Below are positions 9,096 through 18,147 of a stretch of 64,000 nt of DNA, piece after piece; the first letter of the stretch is position 1; the number at the start of each line of letters is the position of its first letter. This DNA comes from G963677445 sp963678275 (GTDB lineage: Bacteria; Bacteroidota; Ignavibacteria; Ignavibacteriales; Melioribacteraceae). The notes beneath the pieces are model-generated. The model did no database searches, had not been told where the DNA came from, and was given only the letters and a program-made list of their open reading frames with translations. The stretch is from contig OY782765.1 in the NCBI GenBank assembly GCA_963678275.1, forward strand, positions 4,340,001-4,404,000, read 5' to 3'. The position numbers were made by a program, and so were the translations under genes.

Positions 9096-9154
9096 CCGGT
9101 GGCTGAGCGGAGTCGAAGCTACCGCCGCTGGTTTCGATTCCGCTCAACCACCGG
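9096..9154. repeat. Hairpin repeat, CCGGTGGCTGAGCGGAGTCG type
   Basis: A long imperfect inverted repeat: GGTGGCTGAGCGGAGTCGAA pairs with TTCGATTCCGCTCAACCACC around a CCGCCGC loop. A second copy is at 19057-19115. Both are flanked on the left by the GGCAAGCCAG-type hairpin, and at 19057 the R1 end follows directly on the right. This hairpin type is widespread in Bacteroidota intergenic DNA. Confidence 0.8.
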
Positions 9155-9365
9155 TTTATGTTGTATTAAAATCTCCTGACCATCATTCTGATCATGGTAA
9201 TCCTGTTTTTTCTACGATTATCAGCGAAACCCACAGGAAATATTAAGGCAATAAGGTTAAATTTTTGGGAGGGGAATCCCTGGCTACTAAGGTTGAAATA
9301 ATAAAGCATAAGGTTCTTAAAAGCTTCTTTATGACATTTAGTGTTTTAGGTACGCCGGGTAGAGA

Positions 9366-10226
9366 TGTGTATACCCAGAGGATGAAAGAGCCTCATGGCA
9401 CAATTTGCCGTTCATGTCAAAGCAGACCCGGGGTCTGAGGCGGTGACAAATCAGATTGGGTACCGGGAATGCGCCCTAAGTGAGCCGTAACGCAAGTGAA
9501 TCCTGAGTAAGCTTCGTTACACTATAGCATGGCAGTGGTCAAGCTCTCTAAAATGACGAAACCTGTTACCATAGCAGAAGAAACGGCAGAGCGCATGCTA
9601 TGGACATGCCCGGAGTAAAGGGATCGGCGCGCGGGGAAGGGATACACATGAAACCGGGAGACCTTTGCCGAATGGGTTGGTGACCCAAAGGAAAAGATAT
9701 AAGCGAAAGCGAAGTTCTTCTCTGTCGGTAAAGGAGTCGGAGATGCCCATAAGAGTGATGATCGGTAAGACAACATAACTTACCAGGAGCAAAGGAGCAT
9801 TAATTCAGGTAACGATTTCAAAGAAAGGAGTATCTTCAAATTGACGAACAAAAGTAGTCTTAGAAAGAAGCCAAAGCGCAAAGAAATGAGCGACAAGGAG
9901 CGCGTACGAGACTTTCAGCGAAAACTATATCGAAAAGCCAAACAGGAAAGAGTCAGCGGAAAAGTAAACTCTACAACCAGGGAGCCTTTGATAAACTGGT
10001 CAAAAAGTACGGAATGACCGATCCATCAAAATACCGACCAATGACGACTGTGAAAGCTTGAGAAGAAGCCTGTCTGTAAGCCGTGTGCGGGAAAATCGCA
10101 AGCACGGTTTGACGAGGGGGGATGAGGCGATCTGAGAAGATATACGCATATTTAGGCACATACGGAGAAATCCTGAAACTGACTAAAGCGGAATCTGAAC
10201 CTTTGATCCTCATCCTCTACTCTACT
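9366..10226 (+). mobile_element. Group II intron remnant with most of its ORF deleted
   Basis: Ribozyme sequence is recognisable: GAGCCTCATGG and the run GGTCTGAGGCGGTGACAAAT to ACCGGGAATGCGCC in the 5' domain; GTAACGCAAGTGAATCC; and a domain V at about 10078-10111 (AGCCGTGTGCGG, GAAA tetraloop, then GCAAGCACGGTTT) with the AGC catalytic triad. A domain VI-like stem follows (GATGAGG near 10121 pairing with CCTCATC near 10208), ending in CTACTCTAC. The reverse transcriptase is reduced to a stub (9841-10017). Exact ends are uncertain by tens of bases. It can no longer move on its own. Confidence 0.8.
9841..10017 (+). pseudogene. Group II intron reverse transcriptase, N-terminal stub
   Basis: A TTG start after AGGAG opens a 58-codon frame. 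It includes MSDKERVRDFQRKLYRKAKQ, the conserved N-terminus of intron-encoded maturases, then diverges at ERVSGK and stops at 10015. The whole fingers/palm (YADD) and maturase regions are missing; within about 60 bases the sequence is close to the intron's domain V. This indicates an internal deletion of roughly 1.1-1.3 kb, judged from the usual length of the family. Confidence 0.8.
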
Positions 10227-10520
10227 GGCCTTTTCCCCGCCTAAATCCACGAAATCAGAGATATCCGAGGTCCTCTTTTTAATTGTTCATTATTCATTAT
10301 TAATTGTTAATTAAAATCCTGCCATTTTGCGTAGAATTTCACTTCTTACGGAGTAATCCCCATCCCGGGAAAAATAAACAAAACAAAAACCATCTCCCAA
10401 GCCGAAAAGGCTGGCGCCGCATTTTCTTGAGACACGCGGGACGAATGGGACTACTGGTTGTTTGCGGGTGTTAACTCTGTGAAATTTTTTTCGCGGTTTT
10501 AATATTGCGCAAAAAATATT

Positions 10521-10687
10521 TTGTACCTGACGGCACACTGATTTGTTTTCTTAATCATTTTATTCTACCAATATCTTTCCCCTAACGGGGCAATTTAAAA
10601 TTGATACAAAATAATTTGTCCCGTTAGGGACAGCATATTGGTAAAAAAAGACTAAAGAAAAAATGCGCCGTGTGCCGTCAGGTACAC
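10521..10687. repeat. R2 nested palindrome, copy a
   Basis: Outer arms TGTACCTGACGGCACAC and GTGTGCCGTCAGGTACA enclose inner arms TACCAATAT and ATATTGGTA, and an innermost CCCCTAACGGGGC / GTCCCGTTAGGGAC pair. Total length is about 167 bp. Other copies: 14686-14852, 48744-48912 and 49959-50125. No ORF is shared by all copies. The DNA on its left (10360-10500) also matches, in reverse, that beside the 48.7-kb and 50.0-kb copies. Confidence 0.85.
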
Positions 10688-10856
10688 CATATTAACCCCC
10701 CTGAAATAAGATGCAAAACCCGGCAACCGTCACCTTTCCCGGTCATCATACTCATACTCATACTCTTACTCTGATTCTTTGATACCGATACCGAAAAATA
10801 TTCATGCAATCTTCAAATCCTTTAATCTCGGTTCAGACAATAGCGGGGGAAACGGT

Positions 10857-11510
10857 TAACAATTGGGAATTAAAAATGAGGAATTAGGAATGAAAAGAGG
10901 CCGGGTTTATAGTTGTATTGGGATGGTTCATTTTCTCTGAGAGAGTAAAAACGATACCGATTCCTTATCCTGTTTATCTATACAATCCTGTTAATCCTGT
11001 TCTTCTTTTCGGCCTTTGCGTGGAATTTACCCCCGGGAAACGATTAACAATTGGGAATTAAAAATGAGGAATTAGGAATGAAAAGAGGCCGGGTTTATGG
11101 TCGTATTGAGGTGGTCCTTTTTTCGCTTCGCGAGTAAAAAACGATACCAATTCCTTATCCTGTTTATCTATACAATCCTGTTAATCCTGTTCTTCTTTTC
11201 GGCCTTTGCGCGAGAATCAATTAACAATTACGAATTAGGAATGAGGAATTAGGAATGAAAAGAGGCCGGGTTTATGGTCGTATTGAGGTGGTCCTTTTTT
11301 CGCTTCGCGAGTAAAAAACGATACCGATTCCTTATCCTGTTTATCTATACAATCCTGTTAATCCTGTTCTTCTTTGCGGGCTATGCGCGAGAATCAATTA
11401 ACAATTACGAATTAGGAATCCAAAAGATAGCAGGATTTTTAGTTGTATTGGTGCAGACCATTTTTCCTGAGAAAATAAAAAACCGATTGCGAACCTTACA
11501 GCGATTTTAA
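10857..11510 (+). repeat. R4 tandem repeat, three units of 176-188 bp plus a partial
   Basis: Units begin at about 10857, 11045, 11221 and 11398 (partial). Each carries AACAATTGGGAATTAAAAAT or a variant, AAAAGAGGCCGGGTTTAT, ACGATACC, and CAATCCTGTTAATCCTGTTC. Inverted copies lie at 34440-34640 and 34720-34880, and shorter pieces elsewhere. An apparent 78-codon frame inside (11274-11510) is not conserved as protein and is treated as noise. Confidence 0.8.
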
Positions 11511-11733
11511 TCAGGCAATCCTTAAATCCCTTAATCATGGTTCAGACAATAGCGGGATAAGATTGTGCACAAACCGTTTATTTTCCTGTCAGCCGCTCTT
11601 TGGGCTAAAGCCCTATGAGGTTGCCGGCTTTACACAGGATCCCCGGCCTGAAGGCGCGGAGTTATTCCCTTGTGACCTTCGTGGTTATTTTTAATTAATT
11701 TTCTTTGTTTTGTTTCCGGTTTTGCCAGTTTAT

Positions 11734-11741
11734 TATATTTG
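11734..11741 (+). promoter_or_regulatory. Bacteroidota-type -7 promoter box for alaS
   Basis: TATATTTG matches the TAnnTTTG -7 consensus of Bacteroidota housekeeping promoters and lies 32 bases before the alaS ATG. A TTTG that could serve as the -33 element is 21 bases upstream (within TTTTGTTTCCGG). Confidence 0.55.
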
Positions 11742-11773
11742 TACTTTGATTTAAAATAATAGCGGAAAAAGTA

Positions 11774-14365
11774 ATGACATCCAAAGAGATAAGAAAACAG
11801 TTTTTCGAATATTTCGAAAAGAAAAAACATAAAATAGTTCCGAGCGCTCCGGTTGTGCCCTTTGATGATCCCACCCTTCTTTTTACCAACGCGGGGATGA
11901 ACCAGTTTAAGGATGTATTCCTCGGGCAGGGAAAGAGAGATTATACCCGCGCCGCCGACACACAGAAATGTATCAGAGTCAGCGGTAAACATAACGACCT
12001 TGAAGAAGTCGGGCATGATACTTATCATCACACATTTTTTGAGATGCTTGGCAACTGGTCATTCGGCGACTACTACAAAAAGGAAGCTATTGAATGGGCG
12101 TGGGATCTTCTGACAAACGTTTGGGGACTTCCAAAGGAGAGGCTTTACGCCACCGTTTATAAAACTGATGATGAAGCTCTTGAGTTGTGGAAGGAAGTAA
12201 CAGATATAAAACATGATCATATTCTGAAATTTGCCGAAAAGGACAACTTCTGGGAGATGGGTGAGACCGGACCCTGCGGACCCTGCTCTGAAATTCATAT
12301 AAACCTGGGTGATAATCCTGATGACGCCTCCCTTGTTAATGCCGACAGCCCGGAATGTATTGAAATATGGAACCTGGTGTTTATTCAGTACAACCGCGAC
12401 AGTGAAGGAACTTTACACGATCTGCCTAAAAAACATATCGATACCGGCATGGGATTCGAGAGACTCTGCGCGGTCATGCAGGGTAAAAAGTCGAATTATG
12501 ATACAGATGTTTTTATGCCCCTGATAAACAGAATCGCGGAAATATCGGGCAGGCCCTATCAGGCGGAAAAAGATCAGATAGCCATGCGGGTTATCGCCGA
12601 TCACGTAAGGACTTTGACGGTGGCAATAGCCGATGGCGCGGCTCCCGGAAATGAAGGACGAAGCTACGTTCTCAGAAGGATACTCAGGCGCGCCGCCCGC
12701 TACGGACGCGAATTAAATCTGAATGAGCCATTCATGTTTAAACTGGTTGATGTTGTCGCCGGCCAGCTTGGGGATGTTTTCCCTGAAATAGCTGAACGCC
12801 TCGATAATATTAAAAATATAATCCGCGGCGAGGAGGAAAGTTTTAACGCCACGCTCGACCGCGGTATTGAACTCTTTGAAAAAATTTCCTCCGAAGCTGT
12901 CGCCGCCGGTCAAAAAATAATCAGCGGAGAAGATGTATTCAAACTATATGACACCTTCGGATTCCCTCTTGATCTTACAGCCGTAATGGCTCGTGAGAAA
13001 GGACTGGCGATAGATGAATCAGGCTTCAACACTCTGATGGATGAGCAGAAAGATAGAGCGCGAAAATCGACAAAGGAAAAACTTGCCGCGGCCGGACTGG
13101 ATAGCGAAAGTTTTGATGATCTCGACCTTTCCGGAATTCCCGATACCGAATTCACCGGCTACACCGAAACAATCACCCCGGCGAAAATTCTTTGGACCGA
13201 AGAGCGGGGTGAATCGATGCTGGTTTTTCTCGATAAATCCCCCTTCTACGTTGAATCGGGCGGGCAGGTATCGGATAAAGGACAGCTTGTGAAAGATGGT
13301 AAAATGTACGATATAGAAGGTCTGATGAAAATTGATGGCAAAACGGTCCATATTATTGAAAAGTCATATATTGATGAGTTCAACTCCGGAGATGAAGTCA
13401 TTGCCGAAATTGATGAGGAATACCGGAATCATATAAGAAGGAATCATTCGGTAACTCATCTTCTGCATACCGCTCTCAGGTCTGTTCTGGGCGCTCATGT
13501 TCAGCAGGCTGGTTCTTACGTGGGACCGGAAAGATTAAGATTTGATTTTACTCATTTCGAGAAACTTTCGGCTGAACAGATTGAGGAAATAGAATCGGCT
13601 GTGAATCTGCAGATAAGGAGGAACCTTGAGCTTAATCACTACCGGGCTATTCCTTTTGATGAAGCGAAGAAGATGGGAGCCCTGATGTTTTTCGGCGATA
13701 AATATGGCGACGCGGTCAATGTGGTTCAGTTTGGGGACTATTCGATGGAATTCTGCGGCGGAACCCACGTGGGCAACAGCTCCGAGATAGGCATGTTCAA
13801 GATAATAAGCGAATCATCCGTAGCCGCTGGAGTAAGAAGAATTGAAGCTGTCACCGGAGCGGGAGTCGAGGAGTATATTCATGATCTCCAGAGTGAAATA
13901 TTGACCGCAAAAGAAAAAATAGCCCGGCTCGCCGATGAAAAGAAAAAACTTGAGAAAGAGATAAACGAACTGAAGCTCCGGGAAAAACTTGGCGGCATCG
14001 ATAAAATAATGGAAGAGCCTGTGGATATTTCCGGAGTGTCATTATTTAAGGGCCGCGTTGAAGCATCTTCGATGGATGAATTAAAATCGATGGGGGATGA
14101 AATCAGGGAGAAAGGTAAAAACGCGATTGGTTTATTAATTTCCGAACTGAATGAAAAGGTTGGCATTGTCTGTGTTGTCACCGACGACCTGGTTGAAAAA
14201 AAGATTGCGGCGGCAGGCAAAATAGTCGGCGATGTTGCCCGGCTCGTTGGCGGCGGCGGCGGCGGACGGCCCCACATGGCTACAGCCGGCGGCAAAGATA
14301 TTTCAAAAATCGATGAAGCCCTCGGACAGGTTGACGGAATAGTTGAAAAACATTTGAAAGCATAA
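11774..14365 (+). CDS. alaS: Alanine--tRNA ligase
   Basis: An 863-residue class II synthetase that charges tRNA-Ala in the cytoplasm. The N-terminal catalytic core begins MTSKEIRKQFFEYFEKKKH and has motif 1 (LLFTNAGMNQFKDVFLG), motif 2 (HHTFFEMLGNWSFGDY) and the GETGPCGPCSEIH loop. The editing domain has HSVTHLLHTALR and MEFCGGTHV, holding the zinc-binding His/Cys set. The C-terminal domain ends in the Gly-rich DHHA1 segment (RLVGGGGGGRPHMATAGG). Length and order are normal. It is monocistronic, with its own promoter box and a strong terminator. Confidence 0.98.
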   Translation: MTSKEIRKQFFEYFEKKKHKIVPSAPVVPFDDPTLLFTNAGMNQFKDVFLGQGKRDYTRAADTQKCIRVSGKHNDLEEVGHDTYHHTFFEMLGNWSFGDYYKKEAIEWAWDLLTNVWGLPKERLYATVYKTDDEALELWKEVTDIKHDHILKFAEKDNFWEMGETGPCGPCSEIHINLGDNPDDASLVNADSPECIEIWNLVFIQYNRDSEGTLHDLPKKHIDTGMGFERLCAVMQGKKSNYDTDVFMPLINRIAEISGRPYQAEKDQIAMRVIADHVRTLTVAIADGAAPGNEGRSYVLRRILRRAARYGRELNLNEPFMFKLVDVVAGQLGDVFPEIAERLDNIKNIIRGEEESFNATLDRGIELFEKISSEAVAAGQKIISGEDVFKLYDTFGFPLDLTAVMAREKGLAIDESGFNTLMDEQKDRARKSTKEKLAAAGLDSESFDDLDLSGIPDTEFTGYTETITPAKILWTEERGESMLVFLDKSPFYVESGGQVSDKGQLVKDGKMYDIEGLMKIDGKTVHIIEKSYIDEFNSGDEVIAEIDEEYRNHIRRNHSVTHLLHTALRSVLGAHVQQAGSYVGPERLRFDFTHFEKLSAEQIEEIESAVNLQIRRNLELNHYRAIPFDEAKKMGALMFFGDKYGDAVNVVQFGDYSMEFCGGTHVGNSSEIGMFKIISESSVAAGVRRIEAVTGAGVEEYIHDLQSEILTAKEKIARLADEKKKLEKEINELKLREKLGGIDKIMEEPVDISGVSLFKGRVEASSMDELKSMGDEIREKGKNAIGLLISELNEKVGIVCVVTDDLVEKKIAAAGKIVGDVARLVGGGGGGRPHMATAGGKDISKIDEALGQVDGIVEKHLKA

Positions 14366-14428
14366 ATATTTTTTAATAATTTACCAGCTTACAAAAACAA
14401 TTTAATAGTGTATCTACACTACTTGCAG

Positions 14429-14458
14429 AAAAACCCCGGGAACCGGGGTTTTTTCTTT
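14429..14458 (+). terminator. Rho-independent terminator after alaS
   Basis: AAAACCCCGG and CCGGGGTTTT form a GC-rich stem with a GAA loop, followed directly by TTTTTTCTTTT. It ends 90 bases after the alaS stop. Confidence 0.9.
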
Positions 14459-14685
14459 TATGCATGGCTATTTTGTCTTGAGAAAAACATATTCATGGAA
14501 CATCCCGCTGGGGGTGAATTGTTAATCGCACTCGAAAAATTCGCCAAAGAAAATTACTGCCGATTACTCCCTAAGCAGTAAAATTCTACGCAAAATGGAA
14601 AAGTTTTTATTGAGCAATTTGGAAAATATAACTTATTTTGTCCAGGTTGCAAGTATGGTTATCATTGTACTCTCCGTGGATAAAT

Positions 14686-14852
14686 ATTGTGTACCTGACG
14701 GCACACCAAAAATTTTACGTATCTGTTTTACCAATATGATGTCCCTAACGGCACATAAAATATTATTTGTTGAATATGATTGCCCCGTTAGGGGTAAAAT
14801 ATTGGTAGCAAAAAAAGAATAGAGCAACCAAGTGTGCCGTCAGGTACACAAT
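14686..14852. repeat. R2 nested palindrome, copy b
   Basis: The best-preserved copy: ATTGTGTACCTGACGGCACA at the left and its complement at the right form a 21-bp perfect terminal inverted repeat. Inside, TACCAATAT pairs with ATATTGGTA, and TGCCCCGTTAGGGGT forms its own hairpin. A 40-bp R1 end lies just upstream at 14578-14605 in reverse orientation. Confidence 0.85.
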
Positions 14853-16160
14853 GTAACATACGCTGAATTATATTTAAAATCTTCTGCAAAGCAGTGAACA
14901 AAACAAGAGGAGGAGGGAAACTTATCCTTGATTTTTAACCCTCCAGGCAACAAGAATATATTTGAGAGAAAAAGCCAGTCATTTTTTTTACGAATATTTT
15001 GACTTCTTACCGGATTATAGACATCACAAGGCAGATCAAACCCCTCCCGTCCTCCCCTTAAAATCTTAAGGGGAGGGGATTCCGCTCTCGAAACATTGAA
15101 TTATTTTCGATAAGTTATCACCCCTGCTATATTAGTGCTGTCAAATCTGAAATTTGGCGTTTTTCCAAATTGGGGCTCCTTAGTAGTATAAGTGACCACC
15201 CGGCAAAATTAAACCTTATTAACCTTATTTAACCGGTGTAAAAGTCTCCATAGGATATTGTGGATTTACACAGAAAAAAGTACCGAACAGGATTACGATG
15301 GTTAGAAAGATTTAAAGGATAATTTTACGCAATAAAAGAAACGGAATCATCAGTTAATTGTCAATTATCCGTTTTCGATTAAGGAACTCTTCACTATCCA
15401 CTAACAAATCTTCACTTCTGACTTTGCCGGTTTATTCCATAAGAAGTTAAATCCTACGCAAAAAGGCAAAATTTTTGGCAACAATTCGGATTGTAGTTTT
15501 TCCTTAGCTTAGCTCTGTTGATCCCCTACAGGGATCTTACTAAATTTTTTTGTTCTCTACTACCCCATGGGGACGTTCCGCAATAATGCTGCTTCTCCAA
15601 AGCAGATTCAATTCAAAAAATATATTCCTGGGAAAGCCAATTCGTAATTCGTCATTTTTATCCGCCGCGGAGGACGTCATTCCTCATTGTTTCTGGCTTG
15701 CCAGTCTATGATTACTCCGTAAGGAGTTAAATTCTACGCAAAATGGCAAAAATTTATTTAATCGTCTATTTACTGGATAATTCTGCCTGCCTGTTCGACG
15801 CGGAGAATCCCTGACGGGACTTTTGGGGATTTTGAAGTTATCTTAAAGAAATATTTTCTGGTTCTTATCTCTTCACTCTCCACTAACCACTTTTTACTTC
15901 TGACTTCGCCAGTTTATGATTACGAGAACGTTTTCTGAATTTCTTTTTGGTTCTGTATTGACGGGCTTAAAATAGTAATGTTAAATGTAATACTTATCCT
16001 TTTATTTGTATTTATGTTGCGAATGATTTTTACATTTACTAATTTTGATTTATAGAACATCTCCGGGAGTAGCTCTCCCGGACCAACGCGCTTTAACGGG
16101 CGCGTTTCGCTTTTATAGAAATATAACGCGGACAAATTTTCACGCCGGAAACGATATTGG
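14853..16160. repeat. Gene-free repeat mosaic
   Basis: I see no gene in these 1.3 kb. They contain R1 ends in reverse at 15440-15470 and 15700-15745 (with the TCTGGCTTGCCAG hairpin), a piece at 15177-15240 (CTTAGTAG, GGCAAAATTAA, CCTTATTAACCTTATT) that recurs at 49538-49600, a CCCTACAGGGATC / CCCCATGGGGAC stretch at 15520-15600 shared with 5700-5790, and a CCCTGACGGGACTTT piece at 15808 of the type seen at 40064 and 41485. Confidence 0.6.
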
Positions 16161-16418
16161 CTATCCCCCCCCAATTTCCCAATGCCCGCCCCGGGCTGGT
16201 CCGACGCGGATCAGAATTCCCTCATTTTTCAATTTATCAATATTTCGTTCAACTGAACGCTCTGTCACTCCGATAACCTCAGCCGGCCCGGGAATAGTTA
16301 TTCTGTTATTTTCACGGATGAGCGCCAATATTTTCCCCGACGTTTTCCCCGAAACACCTTCCGTTTTTTCACTAAAGGCTGCCATAACCGTTACACTGAA
16401 TATACTGCTGCTTTGAAA
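16161..16418 (-). pseudogene. C-terminal fragment of an AlbA_2/AAA_4-type ATP-binding regulator (winged helix)
   Basis: The readable part is KTSGKILALIRENNRITIPG, then EVIGVTERSVERNIDKLKNE and GPARGGHWEI, a winged helix-turn-helix like the one at the C-terminus of 'ATP-binding' proteins with an N-terminal AlbA_2 domain. The rest of that ~450-residue protein is absent; upstream (higher coordinates) the frame runs into Rhs sequence of the other strand. So this is a relic, cut at its N-terminal side. The family call rests on the HTH phrase only. Confidence 0.6.
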
Positions 16419-17029
16419 AATTGATAATGCCCCGGAATCCATCACCCGCTCGGATGACAAATATTATTACCTGAAGGATCACCTCGGAACAATAAAGATG
16501 ACCCTGGACAGCGACGGCGATATTACGAGCGCGCAGGAATATTATCCTTACGGCTCCTTCATGGAGGATGGACCTTTTAATTATACTTATAATAACGCCG
16601 AAACAAATGATTTATACAAATTCACCGAAAAAGAACGTGACAAAGAAACAGGATATGATTATTTTGCTTGTCCGCCGCAACTCGTATTTTGAGTGAAGGA
16701 GGAGAGCCAGGTTCTTTGACAGTTATTTAGGCCGTTGGCATAGTGTAGACCCACAGGCGGATAAATTTCCAGGCCTATCACCGTATAACTACTGCGCAAA
16801 TAATCCGTTGAAAAATATTGATCCCGATGGCGAAATCTTTGAAGGAATATTGGATTTCTTTTGGTCGCTTGTTGAAACCGCGGTTGTTGTTGATATTGCT
16901 ACTCCTGATATTACTGATATAAAATATGTTATGGTTTTAGGTCTCGTGGTTGGAACAACAACGTTATCATCTACAACGGATCAGAATGCAAAGTCAATTG
17001 ATTTAAATGCAGAAGGTTGGACTGATTAA
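16417..17029 (+). pseudogene. Rhs/YD-repeat core, C-terminal fragment, broken by a small hairpin insert
   Basis: The frame opens at 16417 with DDKYYYLKDHLGTIKMTLD, then EYYPYGSFMEDGP and KFTEKERDKETGYDYF, the Rhs repeat-associated core just before the toxin. At about 16663 an insertion of some 40 bp (TGTCCGCCGCAAC ... GTGAAGGAGG, a hairpin) shifts the frame. The core then resumes as ARFFDSYLGRWHSVDP, GLSPYNYCANNPLKNIDPDG and runs to a stop at 17027. Rhs proteins carry polymorphic toxins between neighbouring cells. The long N-terminal part of the cage is missing, so this is a tip fragment, not a working Rhs protein. Confidence 0.88.
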
Positions 17030-17040
17030 GGGATTCTTTT

Positions 17041-17430
17041 TTGAAACCGTCAGGTGATGATGATGGAGATGATGATGATAGTGAAGGTGAAAAAAGTAAT
17101 AGCAAAAAAGATGATGTAGCGGAAGAGGACACTGTTCCAGAAAAGGCTTTTGAAGTTATTGACTATGCTAAAAAGAAAAATGGAGCTACATTACCAAATC
17201 ATAAAGGAAATAAAGCATATGAAAATGATGGTAGAGGAGGCTCACAAATATTACCCAGCAGGGATAAAAATGGAAATCCAATCAAATATACCAGATATGA
17301 TGTAAATCCAAAAGAAGCAGGAAAAGATAGAGACGGACAAAGAGTAATTATGGGTGATGATGGCAGTGCATGGTATGCAATGGTATGCATCAAAATTGTA
17401 AAAGAATTCAATAGGAAAAATTATGCTTAA
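17041..17430 (+). pseudogene. Rhs toxin tip: guanyl-specific ribonuclease domain, probably frameshifted at its end
   Basis: The 129-codon frame opens with an acidic linker (GDDDGDDDDSEGEK), then has an RNase N1/barnase-like domain: NGATLPNHKGNKAYENDGRG, YTRYDVNPKEAGKDRDGQRV and MGDDGSAWY. In that family the SAWY strand is followed by a catalytic His and a short strand ending in K/R-I. Here the frame goes on as AMVCIKIVKEF, while His and KRIQ-stop (HQNCKRIQ) can be read in another frame, next to a 10-bp near-duplication (TGGTATGCAA/TGGTATGCAT, 17371-17390). The domain is also out of frame with the Rhs core upstream. So it was a secreted RNA-cutting toxin and is now probably inactive. Confidence 0.68.
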
Positions 17431-17902
17431 CTGGACTGAATTAGAAAGTGAGAAAAATTATAATTTGTGGACCTATATTCATAATAAATTGGAGTTTGCC
17501 CCTTATGCTGATAAACACAAAATTGTGCGTTTATCTGCTCCTATAAAAATCTTTGATCTTAGTTTTAATTTTGATGAAAATTATTCTCATGAAGGTTACC
17601 TGGATTTACTTGAAAAGGCGGTTAATATATTCAGGAAGGTGGCTAATAAGAATAATTTGTATGCTCTCAAATGGGAAGGCAGCGGTTATACCTTCGATCC
17701 ATATAAACCGTTTGAGCTTGATCACCTTGGAGATTGGTTAGTTGATTTTTATCCAAATGGTGATCATACTTTTTTCTTTTCATTCAATTTTGATGATGGA
17801 GTATTTTCGGATGGTATTCACCATACTCTGACTTTTTTTGGTGAAAACATGCTCAGGGCTCTGGAGGAAAATATGCCGTTACTGTTCAAAAAACAGCAAT
17901 AA
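17423..17902 (+). CDS. DUF2716-like protein, probable immunity protein of the RNase tip
   Basis: A 159-residue soluble protein whose ATG overlaps the 3' end of the toxin frame by 8 bases, the standard toxin-immunity layout. The second half, LYALKWEGSGYTFDP, DWLVDFYPNGDHTFFFSFNF and GIHHTLTFFGENML, resembles DUF2716, a family found as immunity partner in polymorphic toxin loci. It is intact although the toxin is broken, which would make it an orphan immunity gene protecting against siblings that still carry the tip. The function is inferred from context. Confidence 0.65.
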   Translation: MLNWTELESEKNYNLWTYIHNKLEFAPYADKHKIVRLSAPIKIFDLSFNFDENYSHEGYLDLLEKAVNIFRKVANKNNLYALKWEGSGYTFDPYKPFELDHLGDWLVDFYPNGDHTFFFSFNFDDGVFSDGIHHTLTFFGENMLRALEENMPLLFKKQQ

Positions 17903-18000
17903 TAGCTTATCCACAAAAAGCGAATCGGAGACGAAAGGAAACATATAGTAGATATTTTTTTTCGGCCAAATTCTCCTGATTTTTAAATAAGTGTAATGAT

Positions 18001-18147
18001 GCTTACGCGCCTTCAGCGATTAAATACATATAAAGCACCCGGGATTTATCAACAATAAGCGCTGAAGGCGCGCCTGGCAACAGCCTGGGGCAACGCCCCG
18101 GGGAAAATGAAAAAAGAAAGAACCAAAGCCCTGAAAGGGCGCAAGCA
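18001..18147 (+). repeat. R3 repeat (GCGCTGAAGGCGC family), copy a
   Basis: CGCGCCTTCAGCG pairs with CGCTGAAGGCGCG. Next come CAACAGCCTGGGGCAACGCC, ATGAAAAAAGAAAGAACCAA and AGCCCTGAAAGGGCGCAAGC. Other copies: 23396-23540, 24611-24677 (right half) and 25571-25787 (full). All four lie inside or at the edge of the toxin/immunity island. Confidence 0.85.

Noticed and set aside
9522..9792. A protein gene in the intron's 5' half
   Set aside because: The frames have no protein-like composition, and the positions match conserved ribozyme segments.
9597..10213. Several minus-strand frames of 64-84 codons
   Set aside because: They lie antisense to the group II intron ribozyme, whose RNA features explain the sequence.
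11274..11510. 78-codon plus-strand frame with a hydrophobic stretch in the R4 array
   Set aside because: It lies wholly in tandem repeat DNA, has no ribosome binding site, and the other units do not keep the frame.
14595..14822. 75-codon plus-strand frame reading KYCVPDGT
   Set aside because: It is the translation of the R2 palindrome and its flank; the other R2 copies break the frame.
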